Shown piece after piece: positions 53,617 to 60,943 of a DNA stretch of 64,000 nt (its first letter is position 1; the number at the start of each line of letters is the position of its first letter). Source of the DNA: Pseudoxanthomonas sp. Its GTDB lineage: Bacteria; Pseudomonadota; Gammaproteobacteria; Xanthomonadales; Xanthomonadaceae. The stretch is taken from positions 3,782,001 through 3,846,000 of the forward strand of contig NZ_CP114978.1 in assembly GCF_027498035.1 (NCBI RefSeq). The letters are read 5' to 3'. The notes under the pieces were generated by a model. It made no database searches. It had not been told where the DNA came from and was given only the letters and a program-made list of their open reading frames with translations. Position numbers and translations under genes: made by a program.

Positions 53617-54810
53617 TTACGCCTTGATGGGCGCGATGCCGGTGTACTGCGCGCGTGGCCGGATCAGTTTGCCCAGCGTCTGCTGCTCCAGCACATGCGC
53701 CAGCCAGCCGGCCAGGCGCCCGCAGGCGAACAGCACCAGCGCGGGCGAGGCGGGCAGTCCATGGACGAAGCAGAGCGTGGCCAGCATCAGGTCCACGTTC
53801 GGATGCAGGCCGCTGACTTCATGCGCATGTGCGATCAGGGCTTCCACGTGCTGCAGCTGTGGCGTGTCGCCGGCGCGTTGGCGCAGCATCGCCAGCAGCT
53901 CGGCGGCGCGCGGATCGCCGTGCGGATAGAGCGCATGGCCGAAGCCGGGCAGGTCGTCGCCGCGCGCCCAGCGGGCTGCGAGTTCTTCGACTGAGCCTTC
54001 CAGCAAGGTGTAGGCGCGTGCGGTCGCGCCGCCGTGGCGCGGCCCGGACAGCGCGGCCAATCCGCTGCACACCGTCGCGTGCAGGTGCGCGCCGGTGGAA
54101 GCCACCACGCGCGCGGCGAAGGCCGAGACATTCAGTTCGTGATCGGCGCACAGCACCAGCGCGGCGCGGACCAGTTCGGCCAGGTCCGCGTTGCCAGGCG
54201 CCCAGTGTCCGGCCAGTTGTAGGTGGACCGGCTGCGCGCTGGGTTCACTGGCGATCAGCAGCGCGGCGTTCTGGCGTAGCAGCAGTGCGGCCAGGTCGTG
54301 ACGGACCGGCAGGGCGAGGTTGAAGGAATGGCGGACTTCCAGTGCCAGCAGCGGCATGCAGGCCAGGGTGCGCTCCAGCGGCGGCAAGGCGCTGTTGGTC
54401 GCCAAACCTGCGAGCGTGGCTGGCCAGGGCGCGGGTGCATGGGCGAACGGATCGTGCGTGCCGCAATCCCACAGCAGGCGCGCGGCGTCTTCCAGGGTGG
54501 CGCCGGCGCGGACCGCGGCCACGGCGGACTGGCCGCGGTAGTAGGGACCATCGGGCTGGATCAGCGAAATCCGGGTTTCCAGCACCGGCAGGCCGCGGTC
54601 GAGGCTCTGCGCCGCCCCGCGCGCGGCGCCGCGGCCGGCGCGCTTGTTCTCGGCCAGGCGTTCGACCTCCTGCCTGCGGTACATGCGGCTGCGGTGGTCG
54701 GTGCCGGGGCGCGATTCCAGCAGGCCCCGGCTGACGTAGGCATACAGCGTGGCGGCGCTGATGCCGAGCAGTTCGCAGGCCTGGCTGGCGGGGATGAGGT
54801 CGTCGTCCAT
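53617..54810 (-). CDS. MerR-like HTH fused to a citrate-synthase domain, candidate prp regulator
   Basis: A 397-residue fusion. Residues 1-55 form a MerR/excisionase-type helix-turn-helix: LIPASQACELLGISAATLYA, a recognition turn, then YRRQEVERLAENK. From about residue 85 it is a citrate-synthase fold. Equivalents of the catalytic residues are visible: the histidine in HELNVSAFAARVVAST, GPRHGGATARA, the histidine in GFGHALYPHGDPRA and the aspartate in LHPNVDLMLATL, with RLAGWLAHVLEQQ near the end. So it may bind or even turn over acyl-CoA and oxaloacetate. It is divergent from prpB and convergent with prpE. I infer a metabolite-responsive regulator; a plain enzyme with an accessory domain is the alternative. 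An upstream TTG at 54834 is a possible earlier start. Confidence 0.8.
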   Translation of the reverse strand: MDDDLIPASQACELLGISAATLYAYVSRGLLESRPGTDHRSRMYRRQEVERLAENKRAGRGAARGAAQSLDRGLPVLETRISLIQPDGPYYRGQSAVAAVRAGATLEDAARLLWDCGTHDPFAHAPAPWPATLAGLATNSALPPLERTLACMPLLALEVRHSFNLALPVRHDLAALLLRQNAALLIASEPSAQPVHLQLAGHWAPGNADLAELVRAALVLCADHELNVSAFAARVVASTGAHLHATVCSGLAALSGPRHGGATARAYTLLEGSVEELAARWARGDDLPGFGHALYPHGDPRAAELLAMLRQRAGDTPQLQHVEALIAHAHEVSGLHPNVDLMLATLCFVHGLPASPALVLFACGRLAGWLAHVLEQQTLGKLIRPRAQYTGIAPIKA

Positions 54811-54940
54811 CAACAGGTTGATTTGTGCGATCAAGATTGATCAATGCATTAGAGGGTGCCAGATTGCGCTTCGTTCCGCGAATCGGCGCCTCGCAGGCCG
54901 TGGTCGCGACCGCATACGCATATAGATATGGAGTAATGCC
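54811..54940. promoter_or_regulatory. Divergent control region between the HTH-citrate-synthase gene and prpB
   Basis: GATCAA occurs twice, 10 bp apart (54829-54834 and 54839-54844). The second copy lies inside the perfect palindrome ATTGATCAAT (54836-54845). A plus-strand promoter is possible: TTGATC (54837-54842), 17 bp, CAGATT (54860-54865). Another perfect palindrome, GGTCGCGACC, is at 54902-54911. prpB has GGAG 7 bases before its ATG. These are candidate operators; no footprint can be inferred. Confidence 0.5.
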
Positions 54941-55828
54941 ATGACGTCCCCGACCGCAGGCGCGCGTTTCCGCGCTGCCCTTGCCGCCGAATCCCCGCTG
55001 CAGGTGATCGGCGCCATCAACGCCAACCATGCGCTGCTGGCCAAGCGCGCCGGCTACAAGGCCGTGTACCTGTCCGGCGGCGGCGTGGCGGCCGGCTCGC
55101 TGGGCATGCCGGATCTGGGCATCAACACGCTGGAAGACGTGCTGATCGACACCCGCCGCATCACCGACGTGTGCGACCTGCCGTTGATGGTGGATATCGA
55201 CACCGGCTTCGGCGCCAGCGCGTTCAACATCGAGCGCACCATCAAGTCGCTGATCAAGGCCGGCGCGGCGGCCTGCCATATCGAGGACCAGGTCGGCGCC
55301 AAGCGCTGCGGTCATCGCCCGGGCAAGGAGATCGTCTCGCAGGGCGAGATGGCCGACCGGGTCAAGGCAGCGGCCGATGCGAAGACCGACGCGGACTTCT
55401 TCCTGATCGCGCGTACCGATGCGATCCAGGTCGAAGGCGTGGACAAGGCGATCGAACGCGCCATCGCCTGTGTCGAAGCCGGCGCCGACGGCATCTTCGC
55501 CGAGGCCTCCTATGACCTGCAGACCTACAAGCGCTTCGTCGATGCGGTAAAAGTGCCGGTGCTGGCCAACATCACCGAGTTCGGCGCCACGCCGCTGTTC
55601 ACTCGCGACGAACTGGCCAGTGTCGGCGTGGCGATCCAGCTGTATCCGCTGTCCGCGTTCCGCGCCATGAACAAGGCCGCGGAAAATGTCTATGAAACCA
55701 TCCGCCGCGACGGCCACCAGAAGGCCGTGCTCGACACCATGCAGACCCGCGAGGAGCTGTACGACCGGATCGGCTATCACGCGTTCGAGGACAAGTTGGA
55801 TGCATTGTTTGCATCCCGCGCGCGCTGA
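54941..55828 (+). CDS. prpB: 2-methylisocitrate lyase
   Basis: Splits 2-methylisocitrate into pyruvate and succinate (295 residues), the last step of the methylcitrate cycle. It is a PEP mutase/isocitrate lyase superfamily barrel: LQVIGAINANHALLAKRAGY, the metal-site segment LMVDIDTGFGASAFNIERTI and the signature QVGAKRCGHRPGKEIVSQGE with the catalytic cysteine. FLIARTDAIQVEGVDKAIER follows. It is the first gene of prpB-DUF1003-prpC. Confidence 0.97.
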   Translation: MTSPTAGARFRAALAAESPLQVIGAINANHALLAKRAGYKAVYLSGGGVAAGSLGMPDLGINTLEDVLIDTRRITDVCDLPLMVDIDTGFGASAFNIERTIKSLIKAGAAACHIEDQVGAKRCGHRPGKEIVSQGEMADRVKAAADAKTDADFFLIARTDAIQVEGVDKAIERAIACVEAGADGIFAEASYDLQTYKRFVDAVKVPVLANITEFGATPLFTRDELASVGVAIQLYPLSAFRAMNKAAENVYETIRRDGHQKAVLDTMQTREELYDRIGYHAFEDKLDALFASRAR

Positions 55829-55863
55829 TTGTCGGCGCGCCGCATTCGCGCAGGATCCGAGCC

Positions 55864-56487
55864 ATGCCGTTGTCTCTCCGCCATACCAAGGGCCAAGACC
55901 GCCTGCAGACCGCGCGTGCGTTTCTGGAAAGCGAGATCGAGAAGCTGCCTGAAGAAGAGCGTTCGATCGTCGAACGCTTCGTCCAGCGCCGCCAGGTGTC
56001 ACGCAACATCGCGCGTGATTACGACCGGTCTTCATCCTTCGGTGAGCGCATCGCCGACAAGGTGGCGGCCATCGGCGGAAGCTGGACCTTCATCCTGGTG
56101 TTTCTGGCGTGCCTGGTCGGATGGATGGTGATCAACTCACTCGTGCTGGCGCGCGATGCCTTCGATCCCTATCCCTACATCCTGTTGAACCTGTGCCTGT
56201 CGTGCGTGGCCGCCATCCAGGCCCCGATCATCATGATGAGCCAGAACCGCCAGGGCACGATCGACCGCCTGCGTGCGGAGAACGACTACGCCGTCAACGT
56301 CAAGGCCGAACTCGAAGTCATGCAGGTGCAGGAAAAACTCAGCGTCCTGCGGGATCAGGACTGGGCCAGCCTGGTCGAGCTGCAACACCAGCAGATCGTC
56401 ATGCTGCAACGCCTGGTGAGCGACCTGTGCGGCGCCGGTGCCGCCGATGAAACACAACCCAACATTCCAGAGCAGAAGAGCGAGTAA
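55864..56487 (+). CDS. DUF1003 membrane protein between prpB and prpC
   Basis: A 207-residue protein of unknown function. A polar N-terminal domain (residues 1-75, with LPEEERSIVERFVQRRQVSR) precedes two membrane helices: WTFILVFLACLVGWMVINSL and YILLNLCLSCVAAIQAPIIM. The DUF1003 signature FDPYPYILLNL and the following MMSQNRQGTIDRLRAENDYA are clear. A C-terminal helical region may form a coiled coil (VNVKAELEVMQVQEKL). It starts 35 bases after prpB and ends 4 bases before prpC, so it is very probably co-translated with the cycle enzymes. Confidence 0.85.
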   Translation: MPLSLRHTKGQDRLQTARAFLESEIEKLPEEERSIVERFVQRRQVSRNIARDYDRSSSFGERIADKVAAIGGSWTFILVFLACLVGWMVINSLVLARDAFDPYPYILLNLCLSCVAAIQAPIIMMSQNRQGTIDRLRAENDYAVNVKAELEVMQVQEKLSVLRDQDWASLVELQHQQIVMLQRLVSDLCGAGAADETQPNIPEQKSE

Positions 56488-56491
56488 TCCC

Positions 56492-57649
56492 ATGAGCGAA
56501 TCCGCCACCGCCACATCCGGCTTCAAGCCGAAGAAATCCGTTGCACTGTCCGGTACGCCGGCAGGAAACACCGCACTGTGCACTGTCGGTCGTACCGGCA
56601 ACGACCTGCATTACCGCGGCTACGACATCATGGATCTTGCCAGGAGCGAGTTCGAGGAAATCGCCTACCTGCTGGTCCACGGCAAGCTGCCGACCGAAGC
56701 GGAGTTGCGCGACTACAAAGCCAAGCTCAAGATGCTGCGCGGCCTGCCTGCAGCGGTGAAGACTGCGCTCGAACAACTGCCGCCCAGCGCACATCCGATG
56801 GACGTGATGCGCACGGGCGTGTCCGTACTGGGCTGCGTGGTGCCGGAGAAGGACGATCACAACCATCCCGGCGCGCGCGACATCGCCGACAAGCTGATGG
56901 CCTCGCTCGGTTCGATGCTGCTGTACTGGTACCACTACGCGTTCAACGGCCGCCGCATCGAAGTGGAAACCGATGACGATTCCATCGGCGGGCATTTCCT
57001 GCACCTGCTGCACGGCGAGAAGCCAAGCGATGCCTGGGTCAAGGCGATGCACACGTCATTGGTGTTGTATGCCGAACATGAGTTCAATGCATCGACGTTT
57101 GCGTGCCGCGTGATCGCCGGCACCGGCAGCGACATGTTCAGTGCGATCACCGGCGGCATCGGTGCACTGCGTGGCCCCAAGCATGGTGGTGCCAATGAAG
57201 TCGCGTTCGAAATCCAGAAGCGCTACGACTCGCCCGATGAAGCCGAGGCCGACATCAAGGCGCGCGTGGAAAGGAAGGAAGTGGTGATCGGCTTCGGCCA
57301 TCCGGTCTACACCGTCAGCGATCCGCGCAACAAGGTGATCAAGCAGATCGCACAGGATCTTTCCAAAGCGCAGGGCAGCACCAAGATGTACGACATCGCC
57401 GAGCGCCTGGAAACGGTGATGTGGGACATCAAGAAGATGTTCCCGAACCTGGACTGGTTCAGCGCGGTGAGCTACCACATGATGGGCGTGCCGACGGCGA
57501 TGTTCACGCCGCTGTTCGTCATCGCGCGCACAGCAGGCTGGAGTGCACACATCATCGAGCAGCGCATCGACGGCAAGATCATCCGTCCCAGTGCGAACTA
57601 CACCGGCCCGGAAGATCTGGCGTTCGTGCCGATCGGCAAGCGCGTGTGA
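56492..57649 (+). CDS. prpC: 2-methylcitrate synthase
   Basis: Condenses propionyl-CoA with oxaloacetate (385 residues). The start MSESATATSGFKPKKSVALS at 56492 gives the usual short N-terminus; the frame opens earlier inside the DUF1003 gene. Catalytic segments are AEHEFNASTFACRVIAGTGS, GPKHGGANEVAFEIQ, VIGFGHPVYTVSDPRN and PNLDWFSAVSYHMMGVPTAM. The size and sequence fit the small methylcitrate synthase type. No prpD or acnD/prpF follows; a terminator and a convergent gene come next. Confidence 0.95.
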   Translation: MSESATATSGFKPKKSVALSGTPAGNTALCTVGRTGNDLHYRGYDIMDLARSEFEEIAYLLVHGKLPTEAELRDYKAKLKMLRGLPAAVKTALEQLPPSAHPMDVMRTGVSVLGCVVPEKDDHNHPGARDIADKLMASLGSMLLYWYHYAFNGRRIEVETDDDSIGGHFLHLLHGEKPSDAWVKAMHTSLVLYAEHEFNASTFACRVIAGTGSDMFSAITGGIGALRGPKHGGANEVAFEIQKRYDSPDEAEADIKARVERKEVVIGFGHPVYTVSDPRNKVIKQIAQDLSKAQGSTKMYDIAERLETVMWDIKKMFPNLDWFSAVSYHMMGVPTAMFTPLFVIARTAGWSAHIIEQRIDGKIIRPSANYTGPEDLAFVPIGKRV

Positions 57650-57687
57650 TGCATCGTTGATGCGTGCGTGATGTCGTGCAGATGCGA

Positions 57688-57718
57688 GAAGGGCCGGCGA
57701 TGCCGGCCCTTCTTCGTT
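57688..57718. terminator. Bidirectional terminator after prpC
   Basis: GAAGGGCCGGC (57688-57698) pairs with GCCGGCCCTTC (57702-57712), followed by TTCGTT, between convergent genes. It marks the 3' end of the prp operon. Confidence 0.8.
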
Positions 57719-57739
57719 CATGCAGGCGTGCGTGCCGGC

Positions 57740-58198
57740 TTACAGGCGCGGCTTGAGCGACTGCACGCGATAGAACGTGTGGTCGCCGATGGTGGCCACG
57801 GTGTAGGCGTTGCTCCAGCTTGGCGTTGCGATGGAGAGCGCGGCGAAGTGGCTCGCACCCGGCACGATTTCACGACGCGAACCATTGGGCAGCGACCAGT
57901 TGCGCTCCGAGTCCAGCGCGACCGAAACCGACTTGGCCCAGGCGTTGCCGTTCTGCAGGCGCGTGGAGGCGGGAACGATGCCAGGTGCGAATTGATGACG
58001 TGCAGTGACCACATCGCAGATCGAATCGCCCCACAGGCCGCTATCACGGCGGCGCAAGGCAACTTCTGCAACCGCTTCCTGTCCACGCACGCTCTGATCG
58101 CGGGCTTCCAGGTAGACGGTGGTGGATAGGCACAACGAATCGGCGGCCGGCTGCGGCAACATGTTGTGCGACAGCCATAAGATCCAGGCCAGTTTCAT
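57740..58198 (-). CDS. SleB-type cell-wall hydrolase
   Basis: A predicted Hydrolase_2/SleB-family peptidoglycan hydrolase (152 residues). The start MKLAWILWLSHNMLPQPAAD at 58198 follows AAGGAG. A hydrophobic N-terminus is probably a signal peptide. The family core is CLSTTVYLEARDQSVRGQEA with the conserved glutamate, then VAEVALRRRDSGLWGDSICD and GASHFAA. The role (cell-wall turnover or a lytic enzyme for spore-like cortex) is not known outside sporulating bacteria. Confidence 0.75.
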   Translation of the reverse strand: MKLAWILWLSHNMLPQPAADSLCLSTTVYLEARDQSVRGQEAVAEVALRRRDSGLWGDSICDVVTARHQFAPGIVPASTRLQNGNAWAKSVSVALDSERNWSLPNGSRREIVPGASHFAALSIATPSWSNAYTVATIGDHTFYRVQSLKPRL

Positions 58199-58519
58199 AA
58201 GACTCCTTGCTCCGTTTGGCCGCATCTCCTGGGTCGTCCCGTGTTGCGAGGGAAGACGTTGGAGCGATGCAGTTGAGCGTCATGGGGAGGCAGCCGTCTC
58301 GCGGGCTGCCCGGGTCTGGCCTGAATCAAAGGTCGGCCAGAAGATCCCGCCTGAACTGGGCGGCGGGTCGGAAAGTTGGCGCAAGGTACGGGCCAAATTC
58401 AAAACCTCACCTGAATATCGCCGCTTGCATTCACACTGCTGACTAGGCAGGAAGCGTCTCACCGCGAGCGATCCGCGATGCTGTTCCGCAGCATGAATCA
58501 GCGCCTTTCACGCTGACTC
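58199..58519 (-). promoter_or_regulatory. Structured leader and possible sigma-54 promoter of the hydrolase, plus fadH 3' hairpins
   Basis: No gene is seen in these 321 bases. On the minus strand TTGGCCCG-TACC-TTGC (58396 down to 58381) has the GG-N10-GC spacing of a -24/-12 promoter. Downstream of it, towards the hydrolase, hairpins can form: TCTGGCC with GGCCAGA, and GGCAGCC with GGCTGCC (58289-58310). Next to the fadH end, ATGCTG/CAGCAT (58478-58494) and TCAGCG/CGCTGA (58498-58516) could act as a terminator. Confidence 0.4.
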
Positions 58520-60574
58520 TCACAACGATGCGGCGAGCCTGCTGGCCTGGTCGATGGCACGCTTGGCATCGAGTTCGGCTGCGACATCGGCGCCGCCAAT
58601 CAGATGTGGCGTGATGCCGGCCGCCTTCAATGCATCGACAAGATCGCGGCGTGGTTCCTGGCCTGCACAGATCACCACGGTGTCCACGGGCAACGTCTGC
58701 GTGCTGCCATCGATCCGCACATGCAGGCCTTCGTCATCGACGCCGAGATATTCGACGCCGCCGAGCATGCGGACGCCCTTGGCCTTGAGCGTGGCGCGAT
58801 GGACCCAGCCGGAAGTCTTGCCGAGTTTCGCGCCAGGGCGTCCCGGCGTGCGCTGCAGCAACCACACTTCGCGTGCAGGCGCTTCGGGCTGCGCAGGGAT
58901 CAGGCTGCCGGGCGCTTCGAACGTGGCATCCACGCCCCATTCGGCCATCCAGCGCTTGCTGTCCAGACTGGACGAAGCGCCGTGCTGCACCAGGAACTCG
59001 GCCACGTCGAAACCGATGCCGCCAGCACCGATCAGCGCAACACGTTTGCCTGGCACGGCGCGGCCGGACAGCACCTCGACATAGTTCACGACCTTGGCGT
59101 GGTCGGCGCCGGGGAAGTCCACGGCGCGCGGCGTGATGCCGGTAGCGAGCACTACGTCATCGAAGCCCCGCAACATGTCGGTGTCGGCGTGCGTCGACAA
59201 GCGCACCGTCACGCCGGTGTCGTCCAGGCGCTGGTTGAAGTAGCGCAGCGTCTCGTGGAATTCTTCCTTGCCCGGGATGCGCTTGGCGTAATTGAACTGG
59301 CCGCCGATCTCGCTGCTGCTTTCGAACAGCGTGACGTTGTGGCCACGCTCGGCGGCCACCGTCGCGCAGGCAAGGCCCGCGGGACCTGCGCCAATCACGG
59401 CGACGCGTCGCGGTGCTGCAACTTGGGTGTAGCGCAGTTCGGTTTCCGCACACGCGCGCGGATTGACCAGGCAACTCGCGCGCTTGTTCTGGAACACGTG
59501 ATCCAGGCAGGCCTGGTTGCAGGCGATGCAGGTGTTGATCTTCTCGCTTTGCCCAAGGCGCGCCTTGCGCACCCACTGCGGATCGGCCAGTAGCGGACGC
59601 GCCAGCGACACCATGTCGGCCTTGCCGGCGCTGAGGATGTCTTCAGCCACCTGCGGCATGTTGATGCGGTTGGTGGCGATGACCGGCAGCGAGACTTCGG
59701 CCTTCAGCTTGGCGGTGACGTCGGCAAACGCCGCACGCGGGACCGAGGTGACGATGGTGGGGACGCGCGCCTCATGCCAGCCGATGCCGGAATTGATCAG
59801 GGTTGCTCCGGCCGCTTCCACGGCACGCGCCTGCGCGGCGATGTCCGACCAGGCGTTGCCGCCTTCGACCAGGTCCACCAGTGACAGCCGATAGATCAGG
59901 ATGAAATCGGGGCCGCAGGCCTCCCGCACGCGTCGCACGATCTCCACGGCAAAGCGCATCCGGCGTTGTGCATCACCGCCCCAGGCGTCATCACGCTGGT
60001 TGGTGCGCGCGGCCGTGAACTGGTTGATCAGATAGCCTTCCGAGCCCATTACCTCGACGCCGTCATAGCCGGCGTCCCGGGCCATGCGCGCGGCATGGGC
60101 GTAGGCATCGATCTGTCGCTCGATCCCGCGGGCGCTGAGGGCGCGCGGGGTGAACGGGTTGATCGGCGCCTTGATCCGCGACGGTGCCACCGAGAGCGGG
60201 TGGAACGCATAGCGTCCCGCATGCAGCAGCTGGGCGCAGATCTTGGCGCCGTGTGCGTGCGCGGCCTGGGTCAGCTGTCGATGTGGGCGGCCTTCCCACG
60301 GCCAGGACAACTTGCCGCCGAAGGGTTTGAGCCAGCCGACCAGGTTTGGGGCGAAGCCTCCGGTGACGATCAGCCCCACTTCGCCCTGGGCGCGCTCGGC
60401 GACGTAGGCCGCCAGCCTGGGGAAATCCGCGGCGCGATCTTCCAGGCCGGTATGCATCGAGCCCATCAGGACCCGGTTGCGCAGCTGGGTGAACCCCAGG
60501 TCCAGCGGTTGCAGCAGATGCGGGAAGGGCGTTCCGGAGTCCATCGAGGCCTGGCGTGCGTCGGGGCTGGGCAT
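58520..60574 (-). CDS. fadH: 2,4-dienoyl-CoA reductase (FMN, FAD, 4Fe-4S type)
   Basis: An NADPH-dependent reductase (684 residues) needed to degrade unsaturated fatty acids. The start at 60574 (MPSPDARQASMDSGTPFPHL) is chosen for length; ATG at 60544 (MDSGTPFPHLLQPLDLG) is also possible and neither has a good ribosome site. An OYE-type FMN barrel covers residues ~20-340 (RNRVLMGSMHTGLEDRAADF). The iron-sulfur cysteines are in CIACNQACLDHVFQNKRASC. The dinucleotide-binding domains start at VAVIGAGPAGLACATVAAER. Domain order and size match FadH; related trimethylamine dehydrogenases are the main alternative. Confidence 0.88.
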   Translation of the reverse strand: MPSPDARQASMDSGTPFPHLLQPLDLGFTQLRNRVLMGSMHTGLEDRAADFPRLAAYVAERAQGEVGLIVTGGFAPNLVGWLKPFGGKLSWPWEGRPHRQLTQAAHAHGAKICAQLLHAGRYAFHPLSVAPSRIKAPINPFTPRALSARGIERQIDAYAHAARMARDAGYDGVEVMGSEGYLINQFTAARTNQRDDAWGGDAQRRMRFAVEIVRRVREACGPDFILIYRLSLVDLVEGGNAWSDIAAQARAVEAAGATLINSGIGWHEARVPTIVTSVPRAAFADVTAKLKAEVSLPVIATNRINMPQVAEDILSAGKADMVSLARPLLADPQWVRKARLGQSEKINTCIACNQACLDHVFQNKRASCLVNPRACAETELRYTQVAAPRRVAVIGAGPAGLACATVAAERGHNVTLFESSSEIGGQFNYAKRIPGKEEFHETLRYFNQRLDDTGVTVRLSTHADTDMLRGFDDVVLATGITPRAVDFPGADHAKVVNYVEVLSGRAVPGKRVALIGAGGIGFDVAEFLVQHGASSSLDSKRWMAEWGVDATFEAPGSLIPAQPEAPAREVWLLQRTPGRPGAKLGKTSGWVHRATLKAKGVRMLGGVEYLGVDDEGLHVRIDGSTQTLPVDTVVICAGQEPRRDLVDALKAAGITPHLIGGADVAAELDAKRAIDQASRLAASL

Positions 60575-60943
60575 TTCAATACGCTTGCGTACGGAGGGTG
60601 CGCGCACAGTGCCGCAACGCCTTTCCCCAGGCAAGAGGGAAAGGGCATAAGGGTCTGGTTTCCAGGGCTGAATCCGGGCAAACGAACGATTTGGATACAA
60701 GTCCGATGCGTCGATTTCACACTCCGTGCGCTTTGGCGCCCGTATAACCTGCCCCGCGCCGAGCAGGGCGCTGGATAACTTGTTAGGCTGTCGTTAACGT
60801 GGTCTTCACAAGCCCCTGCATAATCTGCGCCGGTGTTGACGGCCTGACCGCTGATCAAACATTCGACTGAATGCAGTTAGTCCGGGGATATCCCCGCTCC
60901 CACGCAAACGGTTTTCAAAACCCTGATTTTCAAGGAGTCGCAA
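60575..60943. promoter_or_regulatory. Divergent region between fadH and the OmpA-family gene
   Basis: These 369 bases carry no credible gene. A weak ompA promoter may be TTAACG (60794-60799), 19 bp, CATAAT (60819-60824). The leader contains the perfect 14-bp palindrome CGGGGATATCCCCG (60883-60896), then GGTTT-TCA-AAACC, and a strong AAGGAG before the ATG. On the fadH side GCCTTTCCC can pair with GGGAAAGG near 60620. Confidence 0.45.

Noticed and set aside
58226..58519. Cyclic-di-GMP riboswitch upstream of the cell-wall hydrolase
   Set aside because: Stems are present, but the conserved GEMM core sequence is not.
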